A DNA stretch of 64,000 nt from Ochotona curzoniae (GCF_017591425.1 NW_024466512.1:18107001-18171000), one strand, 5' to 3'; shown: positions 35,105 to 48,887, numbered from the stretch's first letter. Numbers and translations are program-made. The notes: a model not told the origin generated them from the letters alone.

Positions 35105-36567
35105 TCTGTGTTTAAAATTCACTGAAATCTTTTTGTCCCTATTGCTATATATACACACACGCTTTTAAAAATATATAATTGTTCTAAAACGGGCAACAGA
35201 TGATTGTAAAACCCAAGTTACAGATTCTGAGTTATATAATGATTTCGTTCTATTTAACCACCTAGAATTGCTCAGTTGTGTTTGAACTTTTTCAATAAAA
35301 GTAATATTTAAAAGCTAACAGTATGTAAGAAAAAGACTTGACAATTAAGGCAACTGGTAGAATTTATTATCAAAATAAGCATTTATAACTGGGAAACATT
35401 GTGAAGAGAAAGATTTTTTTTGTAATCATTTCCATAGGAGTTGCTTCTTTTGGCAGAAATGTTTGAAGTTGGCAAAGTATGTAAATCAGTTAAGAGCAAA
35501 GACATATTGAGAAAGATTAACAAGTGTGGCTATACTGCCTAGATTGTACATGTGTAAAAAGCTTGATTTTCACAAAGTCATTTACTGTTCTTCAGAAGAA
35601 AAGGCATAAAAACAGAAAATGCCATACTGTTATTCATTACAATGACTAATCCATGTGTTTCTAATGTTTCCCCATTTTCTAAAAACATAATGTACTCAAA
35701 ATGTTTTAAAAACTGCAGTATTGAAGGGAAAGTAATGGTTTGTTTTAATTGGTATATAATAATCCTACATGTTTAAAGTGCCATGTGATATTTCTATGTG
35801 GCTATATAGTATATAATGTTCAAATCTGGATAAACCTATCTATTTTAAAATATTTTAACTAGAGCCAAGAGTATACTTCAAAATAGTCATAGAAAATGTA
35901 ATTAAAATTATGAAATCCATGTATATGAGGGATCTTCATGAAGATTATAGGAATTCAGATTATGAAAAAACTATTTATACATCTCAGACATATTCATATC
36001 ATAATACCCAACCAGTTAAGTTCATTTTTGTATACAACTTGAATTACTCTCATGTAAGAATGTCAATAAAACAAAAATTCAGTTTGCCTTTGTCCTCTCT
36101 CTAGCTAATTATCCTGGCTGATCATTTTAAGACTTTTGGTGAAAATAAATCTGCTTAAAGGAGAGAAATGTCAAAAACAAAACAAAACACAAAAAGCCAG
36201 ATTTGTTCTGACTGTAAGAGATGAAAACTGTACCAGTTAAGCACTGAAGTTTGTTTTGTGACTAAAATACTGAGCCTGTAAGGGGAGTTTTCCGAATATC
36301 AGCCAACAGAGACAGTAGCAGGCACACTAACCTAAGTGTTGTAATAAGTCACGAGTGAGCTCTGGCAGGGTCTGCCATTTGGAGCGGAGCCGTCATGTGT
36401 AAAGAAAGGAGTCCCTCCCATATTCCATATGTGCTAGTGTCCCACCACTTCTGTCTGCAACGTGAAAGCTTAGACAATCTGTTCTATTAACCAACTGGCT
36501 TTAGGCTGCTCTCCTTTACATGTGTGGGTCTATATATTTTGCTTCTGATTAATTATTAAAATATTAG

Positions 36568-36890
36568 GGGCTCTCATGGTGGCTCAACAGTATTATCCTC
36601 CACTTGAAGCACTGGAACCCCATATGGGTGCCAGTTTGTGTCCTGGCAACTCCATTTCCCATCCTGCTCCTTGCTTGTGGCCTGGGAAAGCAGTAGACAA
36701 TGGTTCAAGATCTTGGGACCCTACAACTGCATGGGAGATCCAGAGGGAGGCTCTTGGTTCCTGGCTTCTGGATTCAGATCAACTCAGTTGCAGCCATTGT
36801 GATCACCTGAGGAGTGACCAGTAGATGTAAGATCTTTCTATCTTCCCATCTCTGTAAATCTGCCTTTCCAACAGAAAAAAAATATTTAAA
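36568..36890 (+). mobile_element. Old C-type SINE
   Basis: Sense copy: GGTGGCTCAACAGTATTATC head, CCCCATATGGGTGCCAGTTT, TGGCCTGGGAAAGCAGTAGA, CATGGGAGATCCAGAGGGAG, a CT-rich block and CTGCCTTTCCAACAGAAAAA tail. Confidence 0.9.
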
Positions 36891-37867
36891 TATATGTATA
36901 TCAAATATTAATTATGTCAATACAGCTACTTAACATCAATGGTGGATTTTACTTCCAATCAAAACTGAATAAAATGTTTTTAAAGAAGAAAACCAGAGGA
37001 TATTTTAAAAGTTCGGATTGTGTTTGGGTGAATAGCACCTAGTTTTTATCTAGTGGAGAATTGCGTTCTGTGTTCCAGAGACCTGGGGCTCCTATTGTGA
37101 ACTGCTCCTCTGATGCCTCGGGTTGAAAGTCCTTGAAAGGGCTGCATGGTGTGAGTGTGATGCAGAGGGCATCCGGTGCCTCTCACACTGACTGCTTTGC
37201 AAGTGGTCTTAACCCATGGCTGGTTGCTGGAGGAGCAGATGAATATGAGCAAACAGGTTGGCCAGCATCTTGGAGGAAGCAGCTGAAAGATTTTGTTAAA
37301 CCCATAAAACAAGTAAATCTTTGCTTAAGACTTGCACATGCCATTAATTAAACATTTTATGGTGCCATTGAGTTGACAAAAAAACAAAAGAATAATGAAA
37401 AAGAAGCACTTTCCATTACATGAACAGGTCTATAAATGATGCATAATTATCCAGTTTCAGCTCAGTGTCAACAAATCTTAGCCATATTCTGCAGACACGC
37501 ACGGCCATTTTCAGTGCCTGTCATTAAGTGAAATGAGCATTACCAGTTTCCTAAAAACACAAACAACACAATGAACATAAGTGCAAGAAAGAGTCACTTA
37601 AAAGGCAAGTCACCAAGGCCTCTCCACTTCTGAGAACAATGAGATAAATTCTATGTGAGGCAAACTAGGTTAGGTTGGTTCCCAACTGTGCATCCCATGG
37701 TCATGTCTGCTATTGCTTATCTATTGCCCTGTTTTGGATAGATACTTTGTGATAATTTAGTCCACAAACATTGATGTTCTCCATTTCATGAATGTTTTGC
37801 TGAGCACTTCTTAAAATGTAGACAGGATTATCATGCCACTTATCCCTCTATAAGACAGAGGAGCAGT
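36891..37867. other. Unique non-coding stretch
   Basis: No gene or repeat recognised. Frames at 37046-37312 (minus) and 37133-37351 (plus) overlap each other and match nothing known. Confidence 0.5.
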
Positions 37868-37947
37868 TGGGACATGAACCAACTCCCATGTGGGATCTTG
37901 GTATGTGCAAGATGAGGATTTAGCCACTAGGCCACCATGCTAAGCCT
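37868..37947 (-). mobile_element. C-type SINE, 5' head fragment, antisense
   Basis: TGGGACATGAACCAACTCCC ATGTGGGATC followed by GATTTAGCCACTAGGCCACC ATGC is the reversed tRNA-like head. The body and tail are missing, so this is a remnant left by deletion. Confidence 0.75.
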
Positions 37948-38106
37948 GAAAGTTGAATTTCTTAAGCCAGCTTAATGAGGATCAATTAATACAACATGGA
38001 GTTTCAAGTCTGTAATTAAGTCTTCACGATTTTAATCTAGGTGCCTCATAGGTAGCATTATCACTAAAATTACTGGCAATAATTTTATTGGACTGTAACT
38101 TCTCAT

Positions 38107-38275
38107 GAGTGCTTCCTACATGCTAGTGAGCACTTTACATGACTTACATTATGCAATCTTTTTAATAACCTTATGAAGTTGATCCTATATATTGATTCTT
38201 ATATGTACTATTGCATAAGTGAGACACAGAGACAGGCAAAGGTTATAGCACATGCTGAACTGAGTAACTTCAGGA
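38107..38275 (-). mobile_element. MIR, antisense
   Basis: Follows reversed MIR across most of its length: GAGTGCTTCCTACATGCTAG, GAGCACTTTACATGACTTAC, TTTTTAATAACCTTATGAAG, GTACTATTGCATAAGTGAGA and CACAGAGACAGGCAAAGGTT. Confidence 0.85.
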
Positions 38276-41200
38276 ATGAGATGATTTCCCCTTGATTGTT
38301 GGGAATATATTTAACTGACTGCTCACAACTGAGACATTCTAGAACATTGTCATCAGTGAGAAGTCACTTGGCCCAAAGCCCTGTCTGTTGCTTGGTTGCA
38401 GCCAATGCCCGTTTCTTGTTGGAGAGGGGCTGTGGATACTTGGCTCCTTCTTCTAACTGGTGAAGTTATGAAATCCATTCCTTGTGAAACTGCTAGGGCC
38501 TGATTTGAAGCCCAGTACCATTGCCTCTACACACTATAAATGTTCTTCCTTGGGGGCACACCTTACCAGATTGATTACACTTAAATCTCTTTCCTAATGC
38601 CTATTTCTCAGAGAGCTAATACAGCTGTTACTAGAAGTGGCCCAAGGAAGACACCTTTAAAATGCACTGTAGAATTGATTGTTCATCTTGGTGGTAATAA
38701 AAAGCCCTGGTATTAGGTGGAGCAATGATAGAATACTAGCCTGTTACAGTGCTCTAGTTTTTAAAACTAGCAAAGTAATAATCTTGTGTGGAAACGAGTG
38801 GAAGGGAATGCTGATGGGGCAATATGAGATCTGCTAAAGAGTGATCATAATAAGAAGACAATCTGTTAGGTTTTTCACAATTTGTGATGCAAGAGAGAAT
38901 GATAATAGCAGGTTGAAGGAGAACAAGCTCCCACTAAAAGTGAAATGTGAAAATCAAAAGTCCTCATTTTCTGCATATAAAGCGACTCATCTCCTGAGCT
39001 GGAGGGTAGAGGCAAAATTGAGTGTCATATTCAGGACTTCATTTAAAGAGTAGCTGAACTCTACAGGCAGGTTGAGTGCTCAGCATCAGCTCCAAGACAA
39101 CTCTGCAAAAGCAAGATACTGTCTCTCTCTCCTGGGAAGACAGAGACCCTAATGGTTGGCGAAAGGATGGCTGATTCTATGTTCTGAGATGCTTTCCATG
39201 ATCACAACTGATAAATGTGTTGGAGATAAAAAAAAATGCTATCATTGAAAATGTGAAGTACAGAATCAACCATTTGTTTATGCATTGTCCCCAGTGTTCC
39301 AGTAAAGTGTGGTGGTCTTGGAATGAAGGGGAGAATTTGGGATCATTCTGTTCACTATCATTCTAGTTGACACTTTCAGAGAGTGTATGCTCGCACACAA
39401 CTCTGAACTTAAGATTTAGATATCTTAGATCCTAGAAGAAAAAATGTCTTTTCTCTACCAACAGATGAGAAAACAGTTTCCAGTCATGCGTGTTGCCCCA
39501 TCATTTTGTTATGTTAAAAGGCTAGCAGGAAAGAAAGTATTTAAAGAACAGTGGCCGTGGCTTGAAGTAAACGAGGTGGCCAAAATCTCAGACTGCCTAT
39601 TTCTCTTTTGGGTATGAGTCATCCCACCACGTAGCTCCTGACACCAATAGAAGTAGTAGCTGTGCATGATGGGCAATTGAAACGAGCTTCTATTGAAGCT
39701 GGGAATGCAGGATGGATAGTTGGAGACGGACACACACACAGTTTACTTATGGCTTCAAATTCAGCACCATCAGCGGCTGTGGTTTGTCCTACTAAACTTT
39801 TACTTCCAAATTTCTCTAATTAAATATAAAAAATGAATCCTAATGCTACCAGTCTTCACATGTATAGGAAACAGTGAGAGCTTTGTTAGCACAGGCATTT
39901 GACCAAAGAGGGTACTGTGTGTAGCAACACATCTCTCTTCTGAGAGGCAGATGCTTATTCTCCCAGCTGCTGGAAATGTTGGTGCCTGGGAGCTATAAAC
40001 TGTGACTTGCTTGAGAAATTCTCTCAGTTGTAATCACTTAGCCAGAAAATGTGTCCCTTTCCAGAAACAGCCTAGATCAAGAAATTAGTCATGTAGAGAA
40101 ATAAAGATGTAACACCCTTCTGCTTCACGTGGTAATTCTGCTTACTAACCCCAGGTTCACCAGTAGACCCCTGGCTTGTTCTTGAATCCTATATACCGAT
40201 ACTGCTTTATTTCCACAGCTCTACTCCATTTTTCCAATAACTTGGTTTATGCTTATATTAGAGTTTATTCCTAGGAACTACAAAAGAGTGAACGAGGTGT
40301 AATTTTAACACAGGCAATCTGTATCCAGATCCTCCCGAGTCAGGAGGATAAGCCTCTTTTCTCTCCTTATTCTTCATTCAATTTTGACCTCTAAGCCTCT
40401 TGCATTATTTTTTGTTGATATCTGATGGTATCCTAGATGTGACTTATTTTCCTTTGATAGTGCTACAGGTTTTGCTGATTTCTAACATCTGCACTACAAA
40501 ATATTTAACTGGATGCTGGAAGAATTGTCATACCTCATGACAAGGCCCTTGAGGTCATAGCAGAGACCATTTGTATATCATGCTTGTAGATGGCACCACC
40601 TCCAGCTGATCATTTTGGAGATCAACGGAACAATGATGGATGGCTTTACGCAGCTGTGTCATTACCATTAGACAGTGTCTTGATGTAGTTCTCTCTGTTA
40701 GTGATTGCTGAAGAGATCTCGTATATGAATGTTTAACCTTCATACTGATACCGCAATTGAAAATACATTTAAGAGTCTAAGAGACTCTTCATTATGTGGA
40801 CAGATTAGGGACTTGGATTTATATACCTCTTTCTCTCAAGGCTAGAAAATACAAAACCAAAAGACGATTGAGTTCAAAAGGACTGGATCCAGTGCTACCT
40901 TTTTCCTGCATGGCTTTGTTTTCCTGTACTTTAATTTCACCATTTCTAAGTTATCAGTATAGAATAAGGAACAACCCTTTGATATTCAGTTCCCTTGTTT
41001 CTACCTTAGCAACGCCCTATTCTCTAACCTTTGAAGGAGACCTTGAAGATGCCTTCCAGACTTTACATGCAATATAGGAGTCAACCTTCTCCAGCTTCCA
41101 CAGCTGCTCTAACAGCATATGTGACATTATATCACACCTGATCATTAACTTACATAGGAACAGGAGATGGCAGGACCCTGGCATTTACCGTGTATATATC

Positions 41201-41887
41201 TGGGGCTACAGGAATATAGGAAATAGTGCAGAAGCGTCCCCAGGAGATACCTCTTACCTTTTTAAAATTAAGACCAGGTTGGGAAGAGTGTGTAAGAACA
41301 AGCCTGCCTGAGAGGAAGTTCTGCCATGGCTCTCGCCTCATCATGGTGACATCTCACAGGTGAAGAAAAAAATTGAATCTAATTTTAAATGTCTAATTTT
41401 TTACTTGGCGGGTGTTACATTTCCCTTTTGTTTCAGAAAGAGAAATGGGACTTCAGATTGGGAACTGATTACTTGAAGACAGTAAAACTTTATGATTAAA
41501 TTGCCTGGGAGGGAAAACAAAGCAGATTTCCCTACCTGGCTAAAGAGAAGGTTTCACTATGCTTAACGGAACATATGAAGAGGATTCTATCTGGACAAGT
41601 ATTGTCACTTTGGATGTGGTTGTCACTAGGGCATGCAATAGTTAACTGCTCTCACCAAAATTAGTACCAACATGAAAATTTCTTGAAGTGTTCAACTATC
41701 AAAAATCCTTTTGCTTTGCTTAAATGTTTATTATGTTAACAGAAGTCCAGTCTCTAAGAATGCTACCATCTTTGAAATCTGAGCTCATACTTGGTAATCT
41801 TTTTGATGAAAAAATGGTTGTGCCAAAAGGAACTTCAGCATAAATCAACATGCTGGTGAAGTGGAATGCAGAAAAGAAACAGATGTT
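38276..41887. other. Unique non-coding stretch
   Basis: No gene, RNA or repeat recognised in 3.6 kb. The 93-codon frame at 40796-41077 and the minus frames at 39509-39739 and 40555-40743 match nothing I know. Confidence 0.5.
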
Positions 41888-42200
41888 TTGTTTTAATTGG
41901 AAGGGCAGATATACAAAGAGAAGGAAAAACAGAGAGAAAGCTTATAACCACTGCTATACTCCCTAAATGAACTCAACAACCAGAGCTCAGCTGATCCAAG
42001 CCAGGAGGTAGAATCTTAATCTGGGGTTCCTATGCAGGTGTAGGGTCGCCAAAGGGCCATTTCCCACTTCTTCTTCAGGCCATAAATAAGGAGCTGATCG
42101 GAAATGGAGCAGCCAGGATGTGAACCAGAGTAAAACGAGATTCTGTTACTGGCAGGTGGAGAATTAGCCAGCGGAGTCATTGTTCCAGTCCCTGGTAACA
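41888..42200 (-). mobile_element. Old C-type SINE, antisense
   Basis: Reversed tail TTTTGTTTTAATTGGAAGGG, GAGAAGGAAAAACAGAGAGA, AAGGAGCTGATCGGAAATGG, AGCCAGGATGTGAACCAGAG and a reversed head ending GTCATTGTTCCAGTCCC. Confidence 0.85.
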
Positions 42201-42469
42201 CAGAAATTATTCTTTGCAAGGAACTGTAAATAATCTATTGGACCCCTTCTCAAAATAGTAATCTTCATAGAAGTATGCAGCATGCCTGCAGCCGTACCTG
42301 TCTTTGACCTATTCTGCTTTTAACATGCAAATTACACAAAGAACTGGCAAAAATCTGAGGAGTTACATGTGTTTTCCTGGATTTTGAACATTATACAATT
42401 TGCGCATGTATCAAAACATCTCATGGTACCCCATGCTTATGAAATTTTATATGCCAATAAATATTTCTT

Positions 42470-42640
42470 TAGAATATAAAGAGCATAATAAAATATACTA
42501 TTGTGACCATTTCAAAGTGTAATGCTGAGTTCTATTAAACACATTCAAAACACACAATCATCATCGTTACCTAGTTCCATAACTTTTATGTCATCCATTT
42601 GTTTTTTTAAATCAGATTCTATCTCGCTGGATATTTACCA
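42470..42640. mobile_element. Ancient L1M fragment
   Basis: ATTGTGACCATTTCAAAGTG TAATGCTGAG, ACATTCAAAACACACAATCA and TCATCGTTACCTAGTTCCAT parallel a common ancient mammalian L1 segment (GACCATTTTTAAGTGTACAG, TACATTCACATTGTTGTGCA, CATCACCACCATC). Orientation is left open. Confidence 0.65.
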
Positions 42641-42789
42641 GAGAGAGAAACACTGAAATAAAGTGAAGACATTGTAGCAAATATTTATTAAACATCTACT
42701 ACAATCCCGCAAATATTATACATCTGCTACAGTTACTTGCACTTTATAAATCAAGTGGATTTCAATGTCTTAGCCCAATGTCTGCTGTT

Positions 42790-43110
42790 TTAACAAAGTA
42801 CTGCAGACTGAATCCTTCATAAAAAATACATTTATTTCTCACATTTCTGGAGACTGAGAGCCAACATTACATTGCTGACATCTGCTAGGAATCTTCTTCC
42901 TCTGTTCCAACAGCACGGAGTCTCACATGATGACATGATGGAAAGCGGCAGCCCGAGGATCTCCCTCTTTCAACAGAGCTGCTAATCCTGTCAGTAGGGC
43001 TCCCTTTATGATTTTGTGTAGTCTCCCCTCCCAAAGCATCATATAAATTTAGATTTTAACTTTCCAACACAAGAATTTTGGATGAGTGCACATTCATACC
43101 AAAGTATTGA
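42790..43110 (-). mobile_element. MLT1 LTR (MaLR), antisense
   Basis: Nearly full reversed MLT1 order: ACAAAGTACTGCAGACTGAA, ACATTTATTTCTCACATTTC TGGAGACTGAGAG, TCACATGATGACATGATGGA, TCCCAAAGCATC and ACACAAGAATTTTGGATGAG. Ancient solo LTR; no internal retroviral sequence is seen. Confidence 0.75.
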
Positions 43111-43904
43111 AATTACAACGTGAAACCCACATTCCAGATTACTAAAGCACTACCCAAACCTGTCCACTTCCTAGTCCATTCAGACCTTGGAAATTTCATG
43201 TAAATCAACTGGCTACTTGGGTTAACTGTGGGAATCAAGCAGGATTATGTGTGGCAACTCACTTGAAGAAGCATAGTGTCTTCAGCAAATGCAAGGGGGA
43301 AGTGTAAAACTTGTTCTGGAAAACGGAAATCTAATTTTGTGGTCTTCCAGAGGGGGCTGTATCCAGGAGGTGATGAGCAGATGTGTATAATATTGGAGTG
43401 TTTATAAATTGTCACTAATGAGAAGTAAGATAATTCAATGACTTGGGAGCATCATTTTGTGGCTGCCTTCATAAGGCATCCAACAGAAGTATCAAAACAT
43501 CTCTAATTTATGTATTCTTTTGCGTTTACTAGTTTTTCTTTTTCACTGGTCCAAACATGACCCCCAATAGCACAGATAGGATCTTATCAGCCCTTTAATA
43601 TATGTATCTATGTGAATCAAGGAAGAAATGTGTGAATGTTGAATAAATTATCTGTAAGCTATAAAGTGATAATTATGCTACCAAAGGGGAAGTAGCCAGT
43701 TCATTGTGAATTGTGTTTTACTATAATGTCTGTGGAAAGGATACGTTGATCTATAACATTGAGAGAAAAGAAGAAATAAGCCCTTTCACAATTTGTAGTT
43801 GAAAACGGAAAACACAGTTTCTAGGCAAGCCTAGTTTGTGGAATACTGAGCTGCCCTGATCTTAGCACTTTCAATCAGTTCTACTAATATGGGCACAAAG
43901 CAAA
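43111..43904. other. Unique non-coding sequence
   Basis: Nothing recognised. Confidence 0.55.
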
Positions 43905-44200
43905 ATTACTTTAAAAGAAAAAGATTTGCTTATTCATTTGAAAGGCAAATATACAGAGAGATAGAGAGATCTTCCATCCATTGGTTCACTCCCCCAAAGG
44001 CCACAATGCTCAGACAGAAGCCAGGAGCTTCTTCCATGTCTCCTACTTGGGCATGGTCACTTGGGAGACATCTTTCACTGTTTCTCCAAAAGCATTAGCA
44101 GGGAGCTGCATGAGAAATGGAGCAATCAGAACAGGTACCAGTGTAGGATGCTGGCACCTTATGTGGCTGCTTTACATGCTAAGCCACAGTGTCAGCCTGG
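43905..44200 (-). mobile_element. Old C-type SINE, antisense
   Basis: AAAGATTTGCTTATTCATTT reversed tail, GATCTTCCATCCATTGGTTC, GCAGGGAGCTGCATGAGAAA and reversed head TTTACATGCTAAGCCACAGT. The 118-codon frame over it is not a gene. Confidence 0.88.
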
Positions 44201-45039
44201 AAAATCATGGATATAAAGAGCACAACTCTTCCTCCACTGGCCATGTGGCTTATACCCCACACACTGGACTTATCTGTTCTCATCAGCTTGAAATGGAAAG
44301 ATGGAGGAACTTTGGGAGGCAGAAGCTCTGTGGTTGAGCCTACGTGCGGATTCCTTCACCAGCTACAAGGAAATATTGGCCATCATCATTAACATGGAAC
44401 TAATTATAGAAATTTTAAAAATTGCTCCAAGTAGGATGTGAAGTACTTTCTGTGCAGTTCCCCACTGAGATTTCTTTGTGGTTGGTGAAATCCAGCTGAC
44501 CATCATTTGGTAAGACAGGAAAGGTGCTGTTATTCGGAAATGTGAAAGTTAGGATGTTCTGCTCGACATCGTTTCAAAAAAGATTTATTTCAATCATGAA
44601 GATTCAGATACATTCTCAAAACCAAGTTCAAGTCTTTTGAGTAAAGATAACCATACAAGCTTAGATCATGAGTGTGTTTAACTGGATTTTTATTTGATTT
44701 GTATCATCAAGATAGATTTTAGAGATCTGATTTTCAGTTCCAGGCACCCAAGTCGAAGTTAAAATTGGTGCTTCCATCAGAATCCATCCAAGTTCCGGGA
44801 GCTCCCGTTGGATAAGTTCCTGGATGGACTCGAGTGGGGGAAAACATTCTGCTGTTTGGTTTGTTTTCCATCACTTTTTTTTCCCTTTGTGCTTCAATAT
44901 GTAAAATGCTTTGGCAGGAGCTAGTGGAATCATGTTACTATAGTTTTGTGCTGCAATGTGCTATTTTATAAATATTTTGAGAAAAGAATATACACTAAGG
45001 AAGACTGCAAGGGGTATAAAACAACAGATTTGGGAATCA
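44201..45039. other. Unique non-coding sequence
   Basis: Nothing recognised. Confidence 0.55.
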
Positions 45040-45165
45040 AGCAGATGTGGTTCTTTGAATCTTCTGAAACACGTGAATAATTAACATACTGTAGTGCTGC
45101 TGAAAAAAATGTGATAACTGCTTAACTTCAGTGTCTGGCATATGGTAGGTATGCCAGTCCCGGCT
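45040..45165 (+). mobile_element. MIR fragment
   Basis: CAGATGTGGTTCTTTGAATC near the start and TAACTGCTTAACTTCAGTGT CTGGCATATGGTAGGTATG at the end follow the sense MIR order (GGGTTCGAATCC, CAGTGCCTGGCACATAGTAAG). Confidence 0.6.
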
Positions 45166-46032
45166 CAATCAGAGAAAGATAGAAGGAGGTTTGCGGTAAG
45201 GATTTGACCTTATGTGAATGTGAGAGCTGATTAAGCAATATCGATAAAGCGAACTTTGTCTGGGAATGCTGTGGTGATTTGGAGCCTAGAGGCATGCAGG
45301 CAGGCAGCAGGGAGGGGAAGAGAAATTGGAAGTAGCAGAGTGAAGGATCAAGCTAGGCTCCAACAGCCAGGGCTGTGACTCAAAGGGAAAAGCTAAAATC
45401 TCTGTCAATTTTTAATGGCTGTTGCCTCGTTGGCATGCATGGACTGCTGAAGTTAGAGCCGTTTTATCACGGGTCCAACCACGCACACTGAGCGAGGAAG
45501 TCTGTGAATAGTAGGGGCCAGGACTGAGAGGGGCTGTGACAGTCCCAGGATCAGCCTCATGGTAGTGGGGAAGCAGCAGTGAGTCACAGTATGGATGAGC
45601 TCTCTAATCATGTCTATCTTACTGCTTTCCTCCACATTGTCCGAAGAACCTCATGTTTTGGCCCACCATATTGGGAACTAAGTGTAAAAGGGAAGCAGGG
45701 ATGGTAATTCAGCCATCCCCCATCTCCACATTAGAAAGCTACCACGGGAGGACCCTATTAGCTATTAGCTAGTAGCACTGATGTCTGCCTGATCTTCCTG
45801 ATTAATTCCTTCCTTCAAAAAATTAAACTCGTGCAGATAGATTACTTAGTCACAAAGTTTTATTCAGTGTCTACCGGCAGGGAGGTAAGGTATAGTAATG
45901 ATAATGAAATACACAGCAGCTTTGGTGGCAGCTACAAGTGAAATGCATATTTTATCTCAAATTCCACTTTCACCTAATTGAGAATTTTGGGCATTACTTC
46001 TAGATTGAGAAAGATACTGAGTCACATTTAAT
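45166..46032. other. Unique non-coding sequence
   Basis: No gene or repeat recognised. A relatively GC-rich purine stretch lies at about 45290-45345. Confidence 0.5.
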
Positions 46033-46170
46033 CAACAGAATTTTATTAAATCCGTGCTTTAAAAGAGACTTTATTCCAAACATTGGTATATAGTCTTAAT
46101 ACAAAAACAAATCCAGAAGCTCTGCCTTCATTCTGGTGGGAGAAGACTGTCCATAACAGAGAAGTGATAC
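46033..46170. mobile_element. Ancient L2/MIR3-type fragment
   Basis: TTTTATTAAATCCGTGCTTT, AACATTGGTATATAGTCTTA and GCTCTGCCTTCATTCTGGTG GGAGAAGACTGT echo a widespread ancient repeat (GGAGCTTACATTCTAGTGGGGGAGACAG in reduced form). Family and strand are uncertain. Confidence 0.45.
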
Positions 46171-47394
46171 AAAAAGCATGTTTGCATTTAAAGAATGCTG
46201 TGATCTATAGATGGAGTCTAGAGTTTCTGAACATATGTGGTTACTCCCTGGCTTGAACAATGGTACTACATGATTTTCAGGAAAGCCTGGAGCTTTTGAA
46301 CACTGCAATCTAATGCATCTTTCAAGTTGCAATTAAAAGGTTCCTTTTCCATGTCCAGAGATTTGAGCGATTTGAGAAGTAAATGTGCAATTCCTGTGGT
46401 GGTGTGTGCTGGTCAGGCTGGTGGGAGGAGGGCACCCAACCAGGGCAGCTGCGGATGGGTGAGGGTGGAGATCAGCATCGGCTCGCAGTGGACTTAACTG
46501 GAAAGCCTATTTACATATGGCTGGTTGTTTCATGTTGTGCAGTATAGATTTTTCCAGAAGCTTGTGAAGCCAGCAATGACAAGGTTCATGTGGGAGTCCA
46601 ATCTCCCTCTCTATATGCAGTTGATTGTGAAGATGAAAATCAATAGGCAATAAGGGAGGCTCTTGTTAAAACTAAATTGCAATGATTGATTTTCCTCTGG
46701 ATCCTTTAGAGTCCAGAAATCATTATGGAAATGAAATATTTACTCTTCGCTTAACGATATGGATAAAATTAACGAACGGATAAAATTCTAATATCATTAG
46801 AGGAAAAAATACAAGAAAATCGTGTCTTTATGGTGCAATTTAAAGTGATAATGTGACCCATAATGAGAGGATAATGTACCCCGACTACTGTGAGAACAAA
46901 TTTTGTGGTCTAAAAAGCTAAGACAGGTAAACTTTAGGGTCTATTATGGCCTATGGTGAAACAATACAACAGTCTCTAAAGAATGCGCTAAGGCACTTAT
47001 CCATCCCCAGAAGGCTCCACTTGGAGAGGTAAAAGGTGCTTGGGGATTAGACTGACCAGTGAAAAAGTATAAGTTAGGCAGAAGTAAGAGATGTGACTAG
47101 ATTTTCCAAGTTGTCATAGGATGTGTAGATATGAGCAATGTTAGATGCAATGCGATTAAATCGAGAAAATATGAGTCACTAATCTCATCTTGATGGGTAA
47201 TTTTGGAGAAGTTAAGCATGCGAGGAGGTAAAGGAGGGCTGAATGTCCCATATAGTACAGAAAATTAAATCTCTAATGTTAAATAAAATTGAAATTTCAA
47301 TTATTGAAATTTGTAGACCAATACTAATATCTGATGATTCTTTTTTATGTTAGGTAGTTCAGCTCCCATCTACTGCAATTTAAATGATCACCTT
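46171..47394. other. Unique non-coding sequence
   Basis: Nothing recognised. Confidence 0.55.
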
Positions 47395-48050
47395 GGAAAG
47401 TTCTCTTTTTTTTTATATTATTTTTCATGATATGACTCAAAGGACTCACCCCTCCATGGCCTCTCCTCCTCACTGTGTTACCCCATATTTTTATAATAGC
47501 ATAGTCCTCCATCAATAGTCACAAGCCCAGCATGCTGCTATTTAAATGTAACATGGCATTGTAGATCTAGACAATGGTAGAAAGTCCAGTGTCCTGTTGT
47601 CAAGGTATAGTCAACAGACCTCCTTTTATTCGCAAGTGGAGTTGCACACTGCAGAATATCTTTACTTCTTGCTATGCCAACCTCCATCATGCAGTCCGTT
47701 TATGAGAAAGCATGTATATACACGTTTACCTGTGTATTTATCTTGTAGTTTGCATGAAGGTTGCCTTATATCAGAGAGAATACATAATATTTGTCCTTTT
47801 GGAAGTTGTTTATTTCACTGAGCAAAATGGTTTCCAGTGGAGACCATTGGTTGTAAATGGTAGAATTTTATTCTTTTTAGTGGCTGAGTAGTATTCCATG
47901 GAGTTGATGTACCACAATGTCTTTTTCTATTCTTCGGGGTATGATGATGATCATCTGGGTATTTTCATGTTTAGATAGTTCTCTGTGGTCAGTCTTTCAC
48001 TTTCTTATCTTAAACCTGGCATTAAATATTGGAGTAGTCACATTTCACAA
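47395..48050 (-). mobile_element. Lagomorph L1, 3' portion, antisense
   Basis: A T-rich start (reversed poly-A) is followed by 3' UTR text homologous to that at 59785-59990: CATGATATGACTCAAAGGAC, GACAATGGTAGAAAGTCCAG and TCCTGTTGTCAAGGTATAGT. Further right, TGGCTGAGTAGTATTCCATG GAG at 47880-47902 is the reversed C-terminal end of L1 ORF2 (the usual TMEYYSAI region). Then CATTAAATATTGGAGTAGTC continues into ORF2. The frames are broken, so this is a 5'-truncated dead copy. Confidence 0.8.
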
Positions 48051-48887
48051 TTTATTTACTGCTGTAATATTACAAACCCTTCTAACCAAAACAAACTTCA
48101 TGATTTGTATGTTATAAGTGTATTTATGTCGTAGTTATACAGACTGGTTATACTGATGTACTATGTGTTTCTTTGGAATCAAGTTAATGAAGCCTTCATT
48201 AAAGGTAAGTAACATTATCTTGACCCTGATGTGTATTTGCCGTTTTCATGGGTGGCATTTCTAAGTGGGTTTTCTATACAGCCCATGTGATGGTGATGGA
48301 ATTGAGGCACGTGGCACCTGGGGAAGTCTCCTGGTGGTCATGTCATGGAGAGCATCTGATGATTCATCGCTGCCTCTTCTGATATCAGCACTTTGGTTTT
48401 TTCCTAGAAAGTCCACTTTCCATTCACTCAGCACAACTTCATACCTTTAGAAATGATGAAATTCTAGGATTGGGCAAAGTGATGTTCAGAAACAACCATT
48501 CTTCTGATACTTTCCCCAGATTTTTAGTTTGAAGTATTTTCTGTTTACTGAATTAATGAGCATGTGAGATTCAAGCTTGAACGGATTTTAGTTTCCTTGC
48601 TTATCTGGACAATGAATCAAAATGCAGAGAAAAACTTCCTTTAAATGTAGAAATATACAAATACTCATTCTTGATGATATTGCATGAAATGTGTGAGCCA
48701 ATTAATTTTGGCTAAGGTCAGATTATTTAAAGCAAAAATTACAAAAACCTAATTCAATTAAGAAACAAAAAAATCAGGAAAATAGTTATTTTAAAAAGAT
48801 CTTATTAGTGAAATTGGGCTGATATTACCTAATCTCATAGAATATTTGAGACACAATATTAATATAAGCTGTTAATACTTGACAGAT
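48051..48887. other. Unique non-coding sequence
   Basis: Could include more diverged L1 at its left end; otherwise nothing recognised. Confidence 0.45.

Larger units (their letters stand above)
33851..36567. other. Unique AT-rich non-coding stretch
   Basis: No gene recognised. Two small tandem duplications lie inside, at 34371-34408 and 35039-35104. Frames here are under 85 codons. Confidence 0.55.
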